From: Sipunculus nudus
Lineage: Eukaryota; Annelida; Sipuncula; Golfingiida; Sipunculidae
NCBI GenBank assembly: GCA_026874595.1
Contig: CM049309.1
Coordinates: 50,378,079-50,442,078 of the forward strand
Direction of reading: 5' to 3'
DNA length: 64,000 nucleotides
Below are positions 49,037-59,879 of this stretch, piece after piece. The notes under the pieces were generated by a model that made no database searches, was not told the origin of the DNA, and saw only the letters and a list, made by a program, of their open reading frames with translations. The translations under genes were made by a program, and so were the position numbers. How positions within the stretch are numbered: position 1 is the first letter of the stretch; every line of letters starts with the position of its first letter.

Positions 49037-50616
49037 TACATATACACATGGAAGGGTGTAAAAGCGCCACCTTATATATAGCCTATATGTATACAGATAT
49101 TTTTGTCACCACTTACACGATTCGAACAAACACCTGTATTTGACATGCATATAGAGTATATATATATATATATATATAGTGAATTTTTCGATTATATCGA
49201 TTAATGGTCGGTTTCCTTTCATACTCGATTAAATTGGTTGCATCTTTGCGTAATCGATCATACACAAACTATTATGTATGCACGTGCAATGAAGTATTAT
49301 TATCAAGAAAATATTCCAACCACGTTAGACATTTTCGAAAGACGGGGCACAAAGCTGTGAGCATTAAAACTCAATTCTATATCAAAAGCCTTTTGAGCGG
49401 TGTGATTTTAGTAATTAGGCACTCAAAATTAGGAAAACCAGCTTGATTAACGATAAGATATGCTAAAAGGACACCCCCCCCAACCACACATACACACACA
49501 CACACACACACACGCACTGTGCCTGTGTGTATGCCCGACTTGTGTCACGCATGATTCGTTGGTGTCCCCGATTGACAACAGATGTCATTATGTACCAGTA
49601 CGTTTTTCACAAATGTTCGGCATCACAAACACAACCTCAATCACCCCAGGAAACAAGTGTGAAAAAGTCTCGTACACTTTAGATCAGAGGCCGACAAAAT
49701 CTCTGGTGTCACCGAGTTAATGTAAAGTGATACCTGCAGAGACAAAAAGGTGTATGTAGGCCTTGTATATTTAATATACATACAGGTAGGTGAACTTTTC
49801 GTTACTTGGCTTTTAAAATCCCGGTAGCGTGGGCCTAAGGCCGTAAATAGCAGTTAATAAATCAGCGACACGGTAGACACGGTAGCTTATGAGGTCAGAT
49901 ACTAACGCTCACCTAAATAACAAGCCCTGCAGTGATATAACGTCAATTTCAATGGAAATTTACGGTCTTGTGGTTAAATCCGAGGTTGTGTGTGTGTGGG
50001 GGGGGGGGGGGGGGGGGGCGGGGCTTTGGCTTCATATAGATATGGGGCTTCATGTATAAGCGCATATCTGGCCCAGATATAAATAGGCTGTCGGAGTCGA
50101 GCCGACTACCCTGTGCACTGGACTACAGGTGCCAGTACATATGCAATATATAATATTAGCTTACGAAGACCCTTGAAAACGCCCGGCGAAGGCCTACGAG
50201 TTGGACTATTTGGCTGTCCAAATTGATTATATGTTTATGAGTCATTTTAAAATTGCTTATGATTATAAAACTCGTTAAATGGCTATTATTCAATTTTATG
50301 TCATGATATAATATTAATTAATGTAATGTTTTGTGAAGTAGGCGTGCATAATCTCTGCATGTGCTCGTAACTTTGGCTTTACGCTATATCACCGATCATT
50401 AGTAAATAAAGCATTATAGTACGCAGTATATTTCAAGAGTTTACGTATATACGACACATTTGATTGCGATCAATCTGTTGGTTTTTTTTTATGAGAACTG
50501 AAGCCAAATAGTTTAGTCTTTAAGTTACATTTATTTTGTATTACTCAAAGATAACGAAGGTAAAAATAACACCTTTGATAAATAAATATGTAATTATTAT
50601 TATCAGTAGGAGAGGT

Positions 50617-50652
50617 AGTAGTAGTAGTTGTTGTTGTTGTTGTTGTAGTAGC
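50617..50652 (+). repeat. (TAG/TTG)n trinucleotide repeat
   Basis: GTA units change to GTT units and back. Confidence 0.85.
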
Positions 50653-50829
50653 AGGATTTTGGAAAAGGGAGAGTCCAACCGAGGAAGACTAATCAGAAAA
50701 CTTAAAAAATTACCCTGATCTAAAAAGGGAGACCTGTGTCCAGGCCGGAAAATTGGTATAAAACCCTGGAATGAAGTTCAAAAGGAGAAGGTCCAGACCC
50801 CCCGGTACCCTCCCCCTAATCCGCCGCTG
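50651..50829 (+). mobile_element. TIR element family, copy 4 (left end degraded)
   Basis: Starts GCAGGATTTTGGAAAAGGG and ends CCTAATCCGCCGCTG, whose reverse complement is the CAGCGGCGGATTAGG end. The interior has GAGTCCAACCGAGGAAG and GTCCAGGCC like the other copies. The left terminus is lost into the trinucleotide repeat. Confidence 0.5.
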
Positions 50830-50867
50830 AGTAATAGTGCTGAGGATTACAAAACTATATCTCACTG

Positions 50868-50993
50868 CTACTACTACTAGTAGTAGTAGTAGTAGTAGTA
50901 GTAAGAGTAAGAGTAATGGTAGAAGTAGTAGTAGTAGTTGTTGTATTTGTAGTAGCAGTATTGTAGCTATAGTTGTTGAAGTAGTAGTAGTGA
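50868..50993 (+). repeat. (CTA)n(TAG)n trinucleotide repeat
   Basis: Four CTA units meet about ten TAG units head to head, followed by impure AGT/TTG repeats to about 50 bp before the DHCR7 start codon. The junction is self-complementary. Confidence 0.85.
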
Positions 50994-51040
50994 GGAATTA
51001 CAAAAACTATATCTGACGTTTTATACTCTCACAGACAAAT

Positions 51041-52420
51041 ATGAGGAGGGCGGAAGTTGCAGGATCGAGATCCGGTCCAGAGCAACCTAAAGCAGGTGTC
51101 TCTCGCGAGCAGACTCCAAAACGTACAGGACTACTAAGTAATCTATGGCCGATGGTCGCGACGCTCGGCTGTCCAAACCAAAGTTTGCTCATCTGGCACG
51201 CTGCAACCAACCACAACGGGAGCTTTGGGAACGCCCTGGGTGAGTTAATGAAGAAGGGGACATTGACTGGTCTCCGTGACCTGTGGGCTTCCGTACTGAA
51301 GCTGGACCCGGCAGTGCCGCTGATACTGGGCGGGTACACCGTGTGGAGCTTACTGACCATGACTATGGTGCCAGGGAGACGATTCTCAGGACCGATTACC
51401 AAGACTGGTCACGAACCCCGCTACAAGGACAACGGGTTCTCCTGCTATATCTTCACTATGCTTGGATTAGTGCTCTCGACGCTTGTACTTAAAAAGATGG
51501 GCATGTCACCTACTTACGTGTACGACAACTTTGGCCAGTTCATTGTTGCATTAAACGCCGTCAGCATCATTTTCTGCCTGCTTCTGTATCTGAAGGGTCG
51601 TGTGTATCCATCAACAGGCGACGTGACATTAGAAGGACAGTTTTTCAAGGATTTCTACGATGGGATAGAGCTATACCCACGTATCCTTGGGCTAGATGTT
51701 AAGTCGTTCACTAACTGCCGGTGGGGTATGACTCTGTGGGGCGTACTGGTTTATATTTATGCCCTGAAGAGCTATGAACTGTACGGGTTCGTTGACAGCA
51801 TGATGGTATCCACCGTGCTACAGCTTGTGTACATCACTAAGTTCTTCTGGTGGGAGTCTGGCTACATGAAATCCATTGATATCATCACGGATAACGCTGG
51901 TTTTTCAATCTGTTGGGGATGTATGGTGTACGTGCCTACTTTCTATGCGTCCGTCAGTCTGTATCTTGTAAAGCATCCGGTGCACCTTGGAACAATCTAC
52001 AGCGCTCTTCTGCTTGGCTTCGGACTTGTGTCGGTATCTATGAACTACATGGCGGACTGGCAGCGTCAGATGGTACGTCTCACAGACGGCAATTGCCGAA
52101 TCTGGGGCAAGAAACCGGAAGTAATGAAGGTAAAATACCAACTGGCCAGTGGCGAAACTAAAGAGACCATCCTGTTGGTTTCCGGTTTATGGGGAGTGGC
52201 CAGGCATTTCAACTACTTCCCAGAGCTAGCCCTAGCCTTATCATGGTCTCTTCCGGCGTTGTTCGAGAATTCCATGCCTTACTACTATTTCTTCTTTCTG
52301 TGCGCGCTCCTCATTCACCGGACATACCGGGATGATCAGAAGTGCTCCGATAAATACAAGGAATACTGGAAAGAGTACTGCAAACGAGTACCATATCGCA
52401 TGATACCAGGACTGTTTTAG
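51041..52420 (+). CDS. DHCR7: 7-dehydrocholesterol reductase, intronless
   Basis: Reduces the C7-C8 double bond of 7-dehydrocholesterol or related sterols with NADPH in the ER membrane. 459 aa in one uninterrupted frame from ATG 51041 to TAG 52420. Family marks: GPITKTGHEPRYKDNG (117-132), DGIELYPRI (207-215), KSFTNCRWGM (221-230), KFFWWESGYMKSIDI (267-281), GFSICWGC (287-294), DGNCRIWGKKP (349-359), LLVSGLWGVARHFNY (378-392, the ERG4/ERG24 signature; ARHFNY points to DHCR7 rather than delta-14 reductase) and PYRMIPGLF at the C-terminus. Several hydrophobic segments alternate with these. The length fits the family (about 430-475). The core reads closer to plant-type DWF5 than to vertebrate DHCR7. 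TATACTCTCACAG ends 6 nt before the ATG, so a non-coding leader exon upstream is possible. Confidence 0.92.
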   Translation: MRRAEVAGSRSGPEQPKAGVSREQTPKRTGLLSNLWPMVATLGCPNQSLLIWHAATNHNGSFGNALGELMKKGTLTGLRDLWASVLKLDPAVPLILGGYTVWSLLTMTMVPGRRFSGPITKTGHEPRYKDNGFSCYIFTMLGLVLSTLVLKKMGMSPTYVYDNFGQFIVALNAVSIIFCLLLYLKGRVYPSTGDVTLEGQFFKDFYDGIELYPRILGLDVKSFTNCRWGMTLWGVLVYIYALKSYELYGFVDSMMVSTVLQLVYITKFFWWESGYMKSIDIITDNAGFSICWGCMVYVPTFYASVSLYLVKHPVHLGTIYSALLLGFGLVSVSMNYMADWQRQMVRLTDGNCRIWGKKPEVMKVKYQLASGETKETILLVSGLWGVARHFNYFPELALALSWSLPALFENSMPYYYFFFLCALLIHRTYRDDQKCSDKYKEYWKEYCKRVPYRMIPGLF

Positions 52421-52605
52421 ACTTCCTTTGACTGAAGTTTGAAAATGACAAATGTTCTTGATGGTGATAGATGTGAAACCGTCTTGCCTCTGGTGCAGTC
52501 GGCCTATGTGATTGTGAGGGGTGGATTGAAATGTAAATTTATTTGGAAAATTTATATAAATACTCAGTGAAACCTTTTTCTGATGCATGAAATCACTCAC
52601 GTGAA

Positions 52606-52611
52606 AATAAA
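52606..52611 (+). terminator. Polyadenylation signal of DHCR7
   Basis: AATAAA lies 186 bp after the stop codon. No long A-tract follows, so there is no fresh retrocopy tail. Confidence 0.6.
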
Positions 52612-52849
52612 ACGCGCAGATACTTGTGCTAAAGGGTCACTAAAATAAGTAGACTTTTGCGGGCGCAACATAAAATTTTACATTCAAACAGTTAATCTAT
52701 TTTTCAAACATTTTAAGGAAACTCACCATTGTGATATTGTTTTATATAAAGTTTGTATGATTTACTTCAGTTGACTAAACAAAACGTGCATAAGATGTGT
52801 GTGTGTGTGTGTGTGATCTAAACCACAGCCTGGGCAGATAAACGACCTT

Positions 52850-53029
52850 GAAAAGTACGGAGGCTCAACACCCTGGCAAAATCAAACAAATATGGTAGGG
52901 ATGCACATATAACTAACCTTTGCACATAATCCGGCGCTTATTATTGTTATTAAGCAAATATATTTATCTGTTTCCCAGATTTTAGGTCGAAAGAGAGGGG
53001 ATACGCGCCCGCTCTAAATCCGCCTCTGA
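52850..53029 (+). mobile_element. TIR element family, copy 5 (partial)
   Basis: Shares GGCTCAACACCCTGGCA with copy 2 (12829) and ends CTAAATCCGCCTCTG, the family right terminus. The left terminus is not clear. Confidence 0.45.
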
Positions 53030-53034
53030 CGGCT

Positions 53035-53550
53035 CACACATATATATAGCCATGCCGTCCCGGCACGTTACTGAGCCAGTTTATCTACTGATGCTGTCAT
53101 GTAAGTGATTTAAGCACAGATTTTATTTCTGGTTTGTTCAAAGAGAAGTTAAATTTACGAAACCGGTTATATTATTTCCCGGCAAGGGATTAATTAATAT
53201 ATAACTTTTGTATCCTCCATTCCACTACTCCTGCAAATCGGGTTTTTTTTTTCGCAATAAATTTGGTAATATACACTAAGGCTATTAAGTTTTCTGGACC
53301 ATGGAAAGTGTGACGATTATCAGGCATTTAAATAATTCCGTATGTGAAATCCATAATTTAAATATGTAAAAAGACATATAGTATTGCATGATTTCATTAA
53401 TGCCCAAAGATGATCTTGAACTAGATACCACTTACTTTATACAGAGGTGACGTAATAATGACAGTTTTGCTATATTTGTCACGCTACACAAGTCCTTTTT
53501 TCCTACCCTAATGAATAAAGCTACGGAGGCTATCAGTTGATAAAGAAAAA
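53035..53550. other. Gene-free spacer
   Basis: Nothing recognised. Confidence 0.4.
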
Positions 53551-53556
53551 AAGAAA

Positions 53557-53680
53557 CAACGCGAAAATCTAGGTAGCGGTAATGGACTCGGATTCGGAGA
53601 TAAGGAATCGATAAATCGGTCCATTTCGAGTCGAGTAGATTAAGAAATCTAGAAATACTATGAAGACTTGCATACATGTG

Positions 53681-53738
<58 letters not shown>

Positions 53739-54010
53739 CAATCTTTAGCTCTGTTTCGGGAGATGAATGTAAATACACATTCAAGTGAAAAGCATGTGTA
53801 TAAATTAACATAAGAACACACCTGATAATCTCTAATTTCCATCTAAAATTCCTTTTAATAATGAGATTTGTATTTGACTCGAACTTGTACTCGGGTTCCT
53901 AATAACTGGGTCGCGAATAGGATGGATTTGGACTCGCATCTTAAGAACTCGGGACTAGAGTTCCCTAGACCCGGACTTGCACTCAAACTTGGACAGTGTG
54001 GACTCTACCA
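53557..54010 (+). repeat. ACTCGG-rich dispersed repeat, copy C, with internal (AT)n
   Basis: GACTCGGATTCGG near 53585, an (AT)n tract at 53682-53736, the phrase ATAATCTCTAATTTCCAT at about 53824 matching copy A, then GACTCGAACTTGTACTCGG and GGACTTGCACTC words to about 54010. Confidence 0.55.
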
Positions 54011-54512
54011 CATCACATAGACAGGAGTACTGGAACAAATTATATTACAACCGTCGTTCATTCAAACCTGAAAGACAGCGATGGTTCACAACAAGATTTC
54101 TGGTTCATTAGCATTTCGTAAAATATAGTTCCTGTTAAAAGGATTTTGGATGATTTTCAGTTAATGCTAAAATAAAAGGTTTAGATTAATTTTTAGAAAC
54201 ATAAACTGGAAAAGTTAATGAAAATATAAATAACCTAACTGTTGAGACTCCTGCATTCATGTTTGTTTTTCAGGCCTACATAATAATTTAGACCAGGTTT
54301 AAAATGATAAATACTGCATGGGTCTTATATAAGTGTTAAAATTACATTAAATTAATTAAATAAAATTTATTGTATTAAATTTTAAATGACTGTTGGGCCG
54401 ATTTTAATTCATTTGGATTGCTCCCTATATACGATTATATGATAATTTTCGATCATATATATATACATATATATATAAATATAAATAACTCTGAAGAAAA
54501 ACAACACTGTTA

Positions 54513-54560
54513 ATTCACAACAGTCTGTTTCACGGGATGCGACCCGATCATCAGGTGAAT
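54513..54560 (-). ncRNA. Hammerhead ribozyme-like motif (intact core)
   Basis: Read on the minus strand: stem I ATTCAC (54560-54555); core CTGATGA (54554-54548); stem II CGGG/CCCG (54546-54543, 54536-54533) with a 6 nt loop; GAA (54531-54529); stem III ACA/TGT (54528-54526, 54522-54520) with a GAC triloop; then T at the cleavage position (54519); stem I closes with GTGAAT (54518-54513). This is the type I topology with a very short stem III known from Penelope-like elements and retrozymes. Deviation: positions 10.1/11.1 are T and T rather than a purine-pyrimidine pair, which may weaken activity. Confidence 0.55.
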
Positions 54561-54585
54561 GTGATCATCAGGTGATTCTAACCAC

Positions 54586-54633
54586 ATTCACCTGATTATC
54601 GGGTCGTATCCCGTGAAACAGACTGTTGTGAAT
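54586..54633 (+). ncRNA. Hammerhead ribozyme-like motif (core mutated)
   Basis: Same architecture on the plus strand, but the core reads CTGATTA. The eighth core base, a catalytic G, is T, so this copy should be inactive. Stems I, II and III are intact. Confidence 0.45.
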
Positions 54634-54734
54634 TAACAGTGTTGTTTTTCTTCAGAGTTATACCGCTCTGGCCTAGTCTGTAGGCCATAGAGCACTTTAC
54701 ATCGGAGGGTAACACTACCTTCTATAAATATAAA

Positions 54735-55045
54735 TATATATATATATACCAACCGTAAAGGAATATAAGCATGCAAGATAACATTCATATATATACATAC
54801 ATGTATATATATAAATATATATATATATATGCATGCTGCAAAAATGTCAGTTCTGAGTATTTCAAAGTCGATAATCCCTAGAGCACACACAAATAATGCT
54901 TATTCTGAAAGATGATAAAATAGAAAATATGTGAACATGTACCCGGGAGACGCCTAAAATAATAATTTTGATTAAATGCGCTTCAATATATATATATATA
55001 TCGAATGAATGAAAATTAGTTGTTAAGACACCAGCCCATCAATCA
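54735..55045. other. Gene-free AT-rich spacer
   Basis: Several short broken (TA)n tracts; nothing else seen. Confidence 0.5.
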
Positions 55046-55049
55046 GAAT

Positions 55050-55285
55050 TTATAGCTCTAAGTTTTCTTCATTAGACCGTAGCCTGAATGACGTGAATGA
55101 CACTGGATGTAGTTTCCGGTCTTCTCCGCCAAATCCACCCCAAGATACTTCTACATATATTCTTACAGGTTTCGGAGAGTCAAGGTATGCTAGGCAAGGG
55201 GCTGTAGTGACCAATTTCTTGGCCATATCAAAGCTTTCCTGCTGTATGATCCAGAGGTTGGATGAATATGACATGAAAAAATGTT
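55050..55285 (-). pseudogene. Ty3/gypsy retrotransposon pol fragment (RT/RNase H junction)
   Basis: The minus-strand frame reads FDMAKKLVTTAPCLAYLDSP, then a VRIYVEVSWGGFGG block (relatives have a DAS..GLGA motif here), then LHPVSFTSFRLRSNEENLEL. This is the start of the RNase H domain after the RT thumb. The first catalytic Asp of the RNase H motif reads Glu (VEVSW) and a few residues after GGFGG are lost. No LTRs, protease or integrase nearby; it is an isolated relic. Confidence 0.7.
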
Positions 55286-55289
55286 AATA

Positions 55290-58200
55290 AGAATACACCC
55301 GCTTGTTTTATATTCCTGCCAGGTACAGCAATGACAAGCTGTCAAGCTTTTAGCTCAAGTTTACATGTTTAAAGCAATAATAAAGCCGTCCATATTCCAT
55401 ACAAAGCGTGTTATTCGTGATAGAGCCACAGTGTACCATGTTAAAACGATTTGCATTTCTCTGTCATTTACAAAGGTACTAACAGTGTTCTGTTCTTTTC
55501 GATCATAGAAATACTGAAAAAAAGTATTTATTGTGCCGGTGCTTCGTAAACATGAATGGTTCCAACATTTATTGTTCCGGTTGGCACAGCTTTGTAGAAA
55601 TTAAAAAAAAAAAAATCTACAGCTACCAGTGTTGTAAACAGGATTTTTAGATAGTGGGGGAGCAGCGCCTTTTAGACATTCAATTTTCCCTTGATTTATA
55701 GTGAGGAGAATAAATACATATGTAACTGAACATACCAACCATGGCAAAATTTCAAACTCTTCAAAATAACATGCAGATTTTTTGCATGTCAAATTTGTTT
55801 TCAATATTATAGGGAATTTATGCCGAAGTTTCCCATATTCTATAAGAATTCCCTGCAGTTGCACTAATTTCAGATTTTTTATCAAGTTCATGTATGAAAA
55901 AGAATAATTCTTGCTTTACTTTATTGAAAAAGGATACAGTTGGGCTTTTGGATCTTGGGCCCTTGTTACACAATATATCAGATTTATTTTGAGATTATAG
56001 ATCTTAGATAGCTCCATCCGACGAAAAAGACTCGGGACGACATGGCATCCATATAAACATATCAATAAATGCGTGTCAGAGGGCAAAGGTTATATCAAAC
56101 AAGGTCATGTAAAGGCCTAAAAAAGCCAAAGAATCAATGAGACCAGAAATGGCATGATCATGCTTGTCATTAGTTTACTTTTAATGTATATATTTTTTTC
56201 TACACTTCATTTGCTATCGGAAATGAATATTTTTAATACACCAATGATTTATAAAACCATGTGTGGTGCAATAATGTACTAAAAGGAGCCTATTCCGATA
56301 TGTGACATCTGTTAAATAAAGATAATCCTTGAACCTTTTATTTAATGAGGAGAGGAAACACCAGTCCCAGGGCACACAGGTTGTTTTTTTTTTGTTTATA
56401 TCCACGTGTTTATAACGTACGGGACCGCCAAAATAATCACAACACGTTCAAGAGGACATTTTGCGGCAAGTAAGAAGAGCCAGAGTTCATAAATCACCAT
56501 GAAAAACAATATCTCGCCATCTGGCGGAGTTAAAATAAATTATAAAATTCTTGGGCGTGACGTGGAATCGAGCTTGGGACGAGTGGAGACTGTGACCTTG
56601 ACCTTAGTTAGTCTTGGTAAATATTAACATCTTGCAGAACATTCAAAAACCTTATTTAGATTTCTGGTGTCATACGACACCTGTATTTCATATCAGTATT
56701 ATTTGTAACAGGAATTTAACAAGATTTCAGTTTGGAAATTATTCGAAGTATATAAAGAGAAACGTATGATATATGGAAGTTCATTTAGATAAAACCCATT
56801 ACTTTTAGTCAACGGTTTTATGCCAATGGTAATATGTGTATGTGCGGGCAAGATCTACCACTATACACATAGATCAATAGTATATATGGATATTAAAACA
56901 AAGTTTACTATTTGAGTCAATTCGTATGAAATATTTTAATTTTTTTTCGTTTTTTAACGAACTGGTTACCAGGAGACCGTTATTTACTACTGACGGTCCA
57001 AAATTCATCGCAACAGCGCTCACCCTTCCAAAATGTAACTCGGTGTTAGTTCTTCCAGATATGAGAGAAAATCGCACAATATTCGTCAATCGTTTACATT
57101 TGGTCGTTTTCATAGGAATTGACAGAAAAACCGAATTGAACAGGCTATGAGCTGAAATCCATTTGAAACTTTCATGTTAATTAATACGATTTCAGTTTTT
57201 TCAATGACTTTTCTGGAAAGTGTCTCGTCTTGTTATATAACACACATACTCTGAGCAACTTTATCCTATCGAAAAACTATCAAGGCTGTTTCAGCTAACT
57301 ACCCTTTCACAGAACTTGATTCAGCGAGCCGATTTGATGTATAATTTTAATGAAAATTGTCCATTGAACCCAACAAATACATTTGTTTTAGTGTGTACAC
57401 ACGGACGTCTTGTGCGATGTTTCGATCAAACAAATAAGCATTGCCGGGAAAGTATCGAAAATCTAACCAATAACATAACGTTAATTTGGCCTGTCATGTC
57501 ATGAACAGGCGAACAGTTAGTTGTTTACATTTTGTTCATTAGATTTGAATGGCACTTGTGATTTCTACCCGAACAGGGGATTCAAGCATTATTCAAACGC
57601 GGCTGGCTGAATTAAGGTCTGTGGAAGCGTAAAGCTAACATCAATAGACTTAATAGTATGAAATTTCCTTATCCAGCTGATGGATTATTTCAGATAATAA
57701 AATTCAGAACCAACACGGATGATATTTCCGAAAATATTTACCTGAATATAAACGTGTTTTAAATTGGAACTTTGATGACGTTTTTGGAGCAGCGCGTCAC
57801 TGAACTTCAACAGATGTTAACTTCTCATGATGTTAAGGCAGCGCATGGCAATCTGATAACGTGTTATCATGTTTAATAAAGAATATTATATAACTATGGT
57901 GAGAATTGTGAATGATTCTTTTTTGATTAGACTGTTTTTTTTTAACAACAGTATATAAACAACGGTCAGCAAAACATAAGGGAATACATAAAGTTTTAAT
58001 TTATGGGTAAAGTTATAATTTCAAATCGCAGTCACATCTACACTTTACAAGAGAAAAATTGGCACTAACACCTGAAAAATATTCATTTTCAAGGTAATCA
58101 TTATTTACATAACCAAGTAATTAGACACAGGTAAGTCACAACGATACCTGTTTCATTTTATTTTAAAGATATTCCAATATCAAGTTTAATGTGTCAGTTT

Positions 58201-59190
58201 TGGCCAAGTTGTTAAGCTGTAGGTCCTACAGTGCTATGGCACTGAAATAAGCTCCCATGCTCTCATGCAATAATTTCAATAAATTCTTCTGTTCGCCATG
58301 GTCACTCTTCATAGGGCTGAACAAAAAGATCAAACGGTTATTTATCAATATGGTCATGGGCTGTCATGTTGAATTAACATGTGTCAAGTCAGTACATGTA
58401 TGTGCTTAGTCACTAGACTGGGCGTTGTGTTACCAGTAAGATTGAAGCATCCGTGAATGAACAGATAACAAAGTACGTTTGATAAACCATTTGAATTTTA
58501 GAATACATAATATCATAAACTATATTCCACGTTTAGGAACTGAGAGCATTTTATTCACCCTATGGTGTTGCTATGGTTATTTTTATTACATTATATCGAA
58601 AAATGTCTATCGGAACTTATATATTGCGACTCGTAAATAAATTTCAGAATATGCTTTACAACATTTAATCATTTTAGAACATACTTTCTGGGTGTAATTT
58701 CGATATATCTATATAAAGTTTAGCATTGTTGCAAAAAAACAATCTACATTTTGACCATTTAATGAATTTTGTTCCATTCTGAACTTTTCTTATTAAGAAA
58801 TGTAAATCCTTTTCTCTGTTTTTGTTATCAAGTTATCCCAGTCGACCAGGATTGTGCCTTGAGCCTGTGTTCTCTTTAAACTCTTGTCAGGATCTTTGAA
58901 TGGTGGGGGCTCAACATTCTGCCACAAATTAACAGTTGTGCCGATAGTGTTAGGAGACTTGTTTTATAACTCTCGCATGCAGGCGTAACCGAGAGACGCA
59001 AATTCCGGATCTGCTTTTCGGTATTATCGGTGTATTATAATATTTTCCAGATATTTTTTGGCAATTCTAATTTGTTCAACAATTGCAAACATCTAGTTTT
59101 TCATTTTTTTAATTCATGATTTCCATAAGAAAATTGTCATTTTTTTCAGTATTCTCATGTCCAATGCTATGTTAAAATAATATCATTAAA
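55290..59190. other. Gene-free stretch
   Basis: About 3.9 kb with no recognised exon or repeat. Short frames at 55601-55891, 56214-56405, 56874-57150 and 57316-57504 show no domain. Confidence 0.5.
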
Positions 59191-59193
59191 TAG

Positions 59194-59375
59194 CAGGGGC
59201 GGATCCAGAATTAAGGAAATAGGGGGGGGGGGGGGTCCAACCAAGGAGGACTAATGACAAAGCCTAGAAAAAGGTCCAGAAAAGAGGGGGGGGGGGGTCC
59301 AGGCAGCAAAAATGGTCTGAAACCTTAAAAAAAGGTCACGGCGGCTAAAAAAAAGGGGGGGGGGTCACAGTACCC
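59194..59375 (+). mobile_element. TIR element family, copy 6 (right end unclear)
   Basis: Starts CAGGGGCGGATCCAG, the best-preserved left terminus of the family. Three G-runs each lead into GGTCC, and CACGGCGGCTAAAA matches copy 3. The right inverted end was not found. Confidence 0.55.
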
Positions 59376-59618
59376 ATTGTTACCATAGTTATTATTGGAA
59401 GAGAAATGGAATTGTACCCATTTCTCCTTGAAATAGGTCAGTAGATGCGAATTCTTTCACCATTTGGCTCCTGGGTTTAAAATTACTTTGGGACTGAAAG
59501 CGGGCTTATATCGTAGTGGAGAGGGCTAAGTTACCTCGCCCAATATCATAGACATTGAAATATACGGCAAAATACGACATTAATTCATTAGGCAACCAAG
59601 CCAGATCAATATCGTTTA

Positions 59619-59879
59619 TTAAGAAAACATGTAGAATCCAGAAAAAGATGTTCTTCTTTGGTTGTTGCTGCCGCCGCCATAGTTACAGGTCCCAGAAGGC
59701 ATCATGATACGTATCTCTTCAAGGGTCAAGCAGTACACAATCAGAGAGCGACTGACCACGTCGTAACGGTCTGTAGGACCATCACGTCGGAGTTCACCTT
59801 GAATTTCGTCTCCTTTCATAATGTACAGCTGTAAAATACGCATGGTATACATAGTAATACTTGGCAAACATGACTGGAG
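59619..59879 (-). CDS. Likely last exon of a C1q-domain protein
   Basis: An 86-residue open exon on the minus strand from an acceptor (CCTTTGTAG before 59879) to the stop at 59619. It reads KGDEIQGELRRDG, then YDVVSRSLIVYCLTLEEIRI and NNQRRTSFSGFYMF at the end. A beta-rich segment followed by a terminal SFSGF is characteristic of the C1q/TNF-like jelly-roll C-terminus, a family strongly expanded in molluscs as secreted pattern-recognition lectins. No upstream exons were recognised, so either the gene continues upstream (plus coordinates above 59880) with a long intron or this is a fragment. No signal peptide or collagen region is visible in the window. Confidence 0.5.
   Translation of the reverse strand, partial: LQSCLPSITMYTMRILQLYIMKGDEIQGELRRDGPTDRYDVVSRSLIVYCLTLEEIRIMMPSGTCNYGGGSNNQRRTSFSGFYMFS

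Larger units (their letters stand above)
47770..50600. other. Gene-free stretch
   Basis: No supported exon. Includes (TA)n at about 48364-48431, (GA)n near 48464-48485, (TA)n at 48988-49030, (CA)n near 49487-49514 and (TG)n running into a 21 bp G-run at about 49987-50018. Confidence 0.5.
54486..54660. repeat. 175 bp foldback: 78 bp inverted arms, 19 nt loop
   Basis: Arms 54486-54563 and 54583-54660 are reverse complements with two mismatches. Each arm contains a hammerhead-like motif, described separately. Directly right of the foldback, 54661-54730 continues with CCGCTCTGGCCTAGTCTGTAG, which looks like the onward sequence of the same element, while the left side lacks it. Confidence 0.9.

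Noticed and set aside
53432-53842. 136-residue minus-strand open frame
   Set aside because: Its core is an alternating Ile-Tyr run from (AT)n inside the ACTCGG repeat; no domain.
56515-56527. CGCCATCTGGCGG as another CTCF-like site
   Set aside because: Only the central part fits and the match is short; it may be a simple imperfect palindrome.
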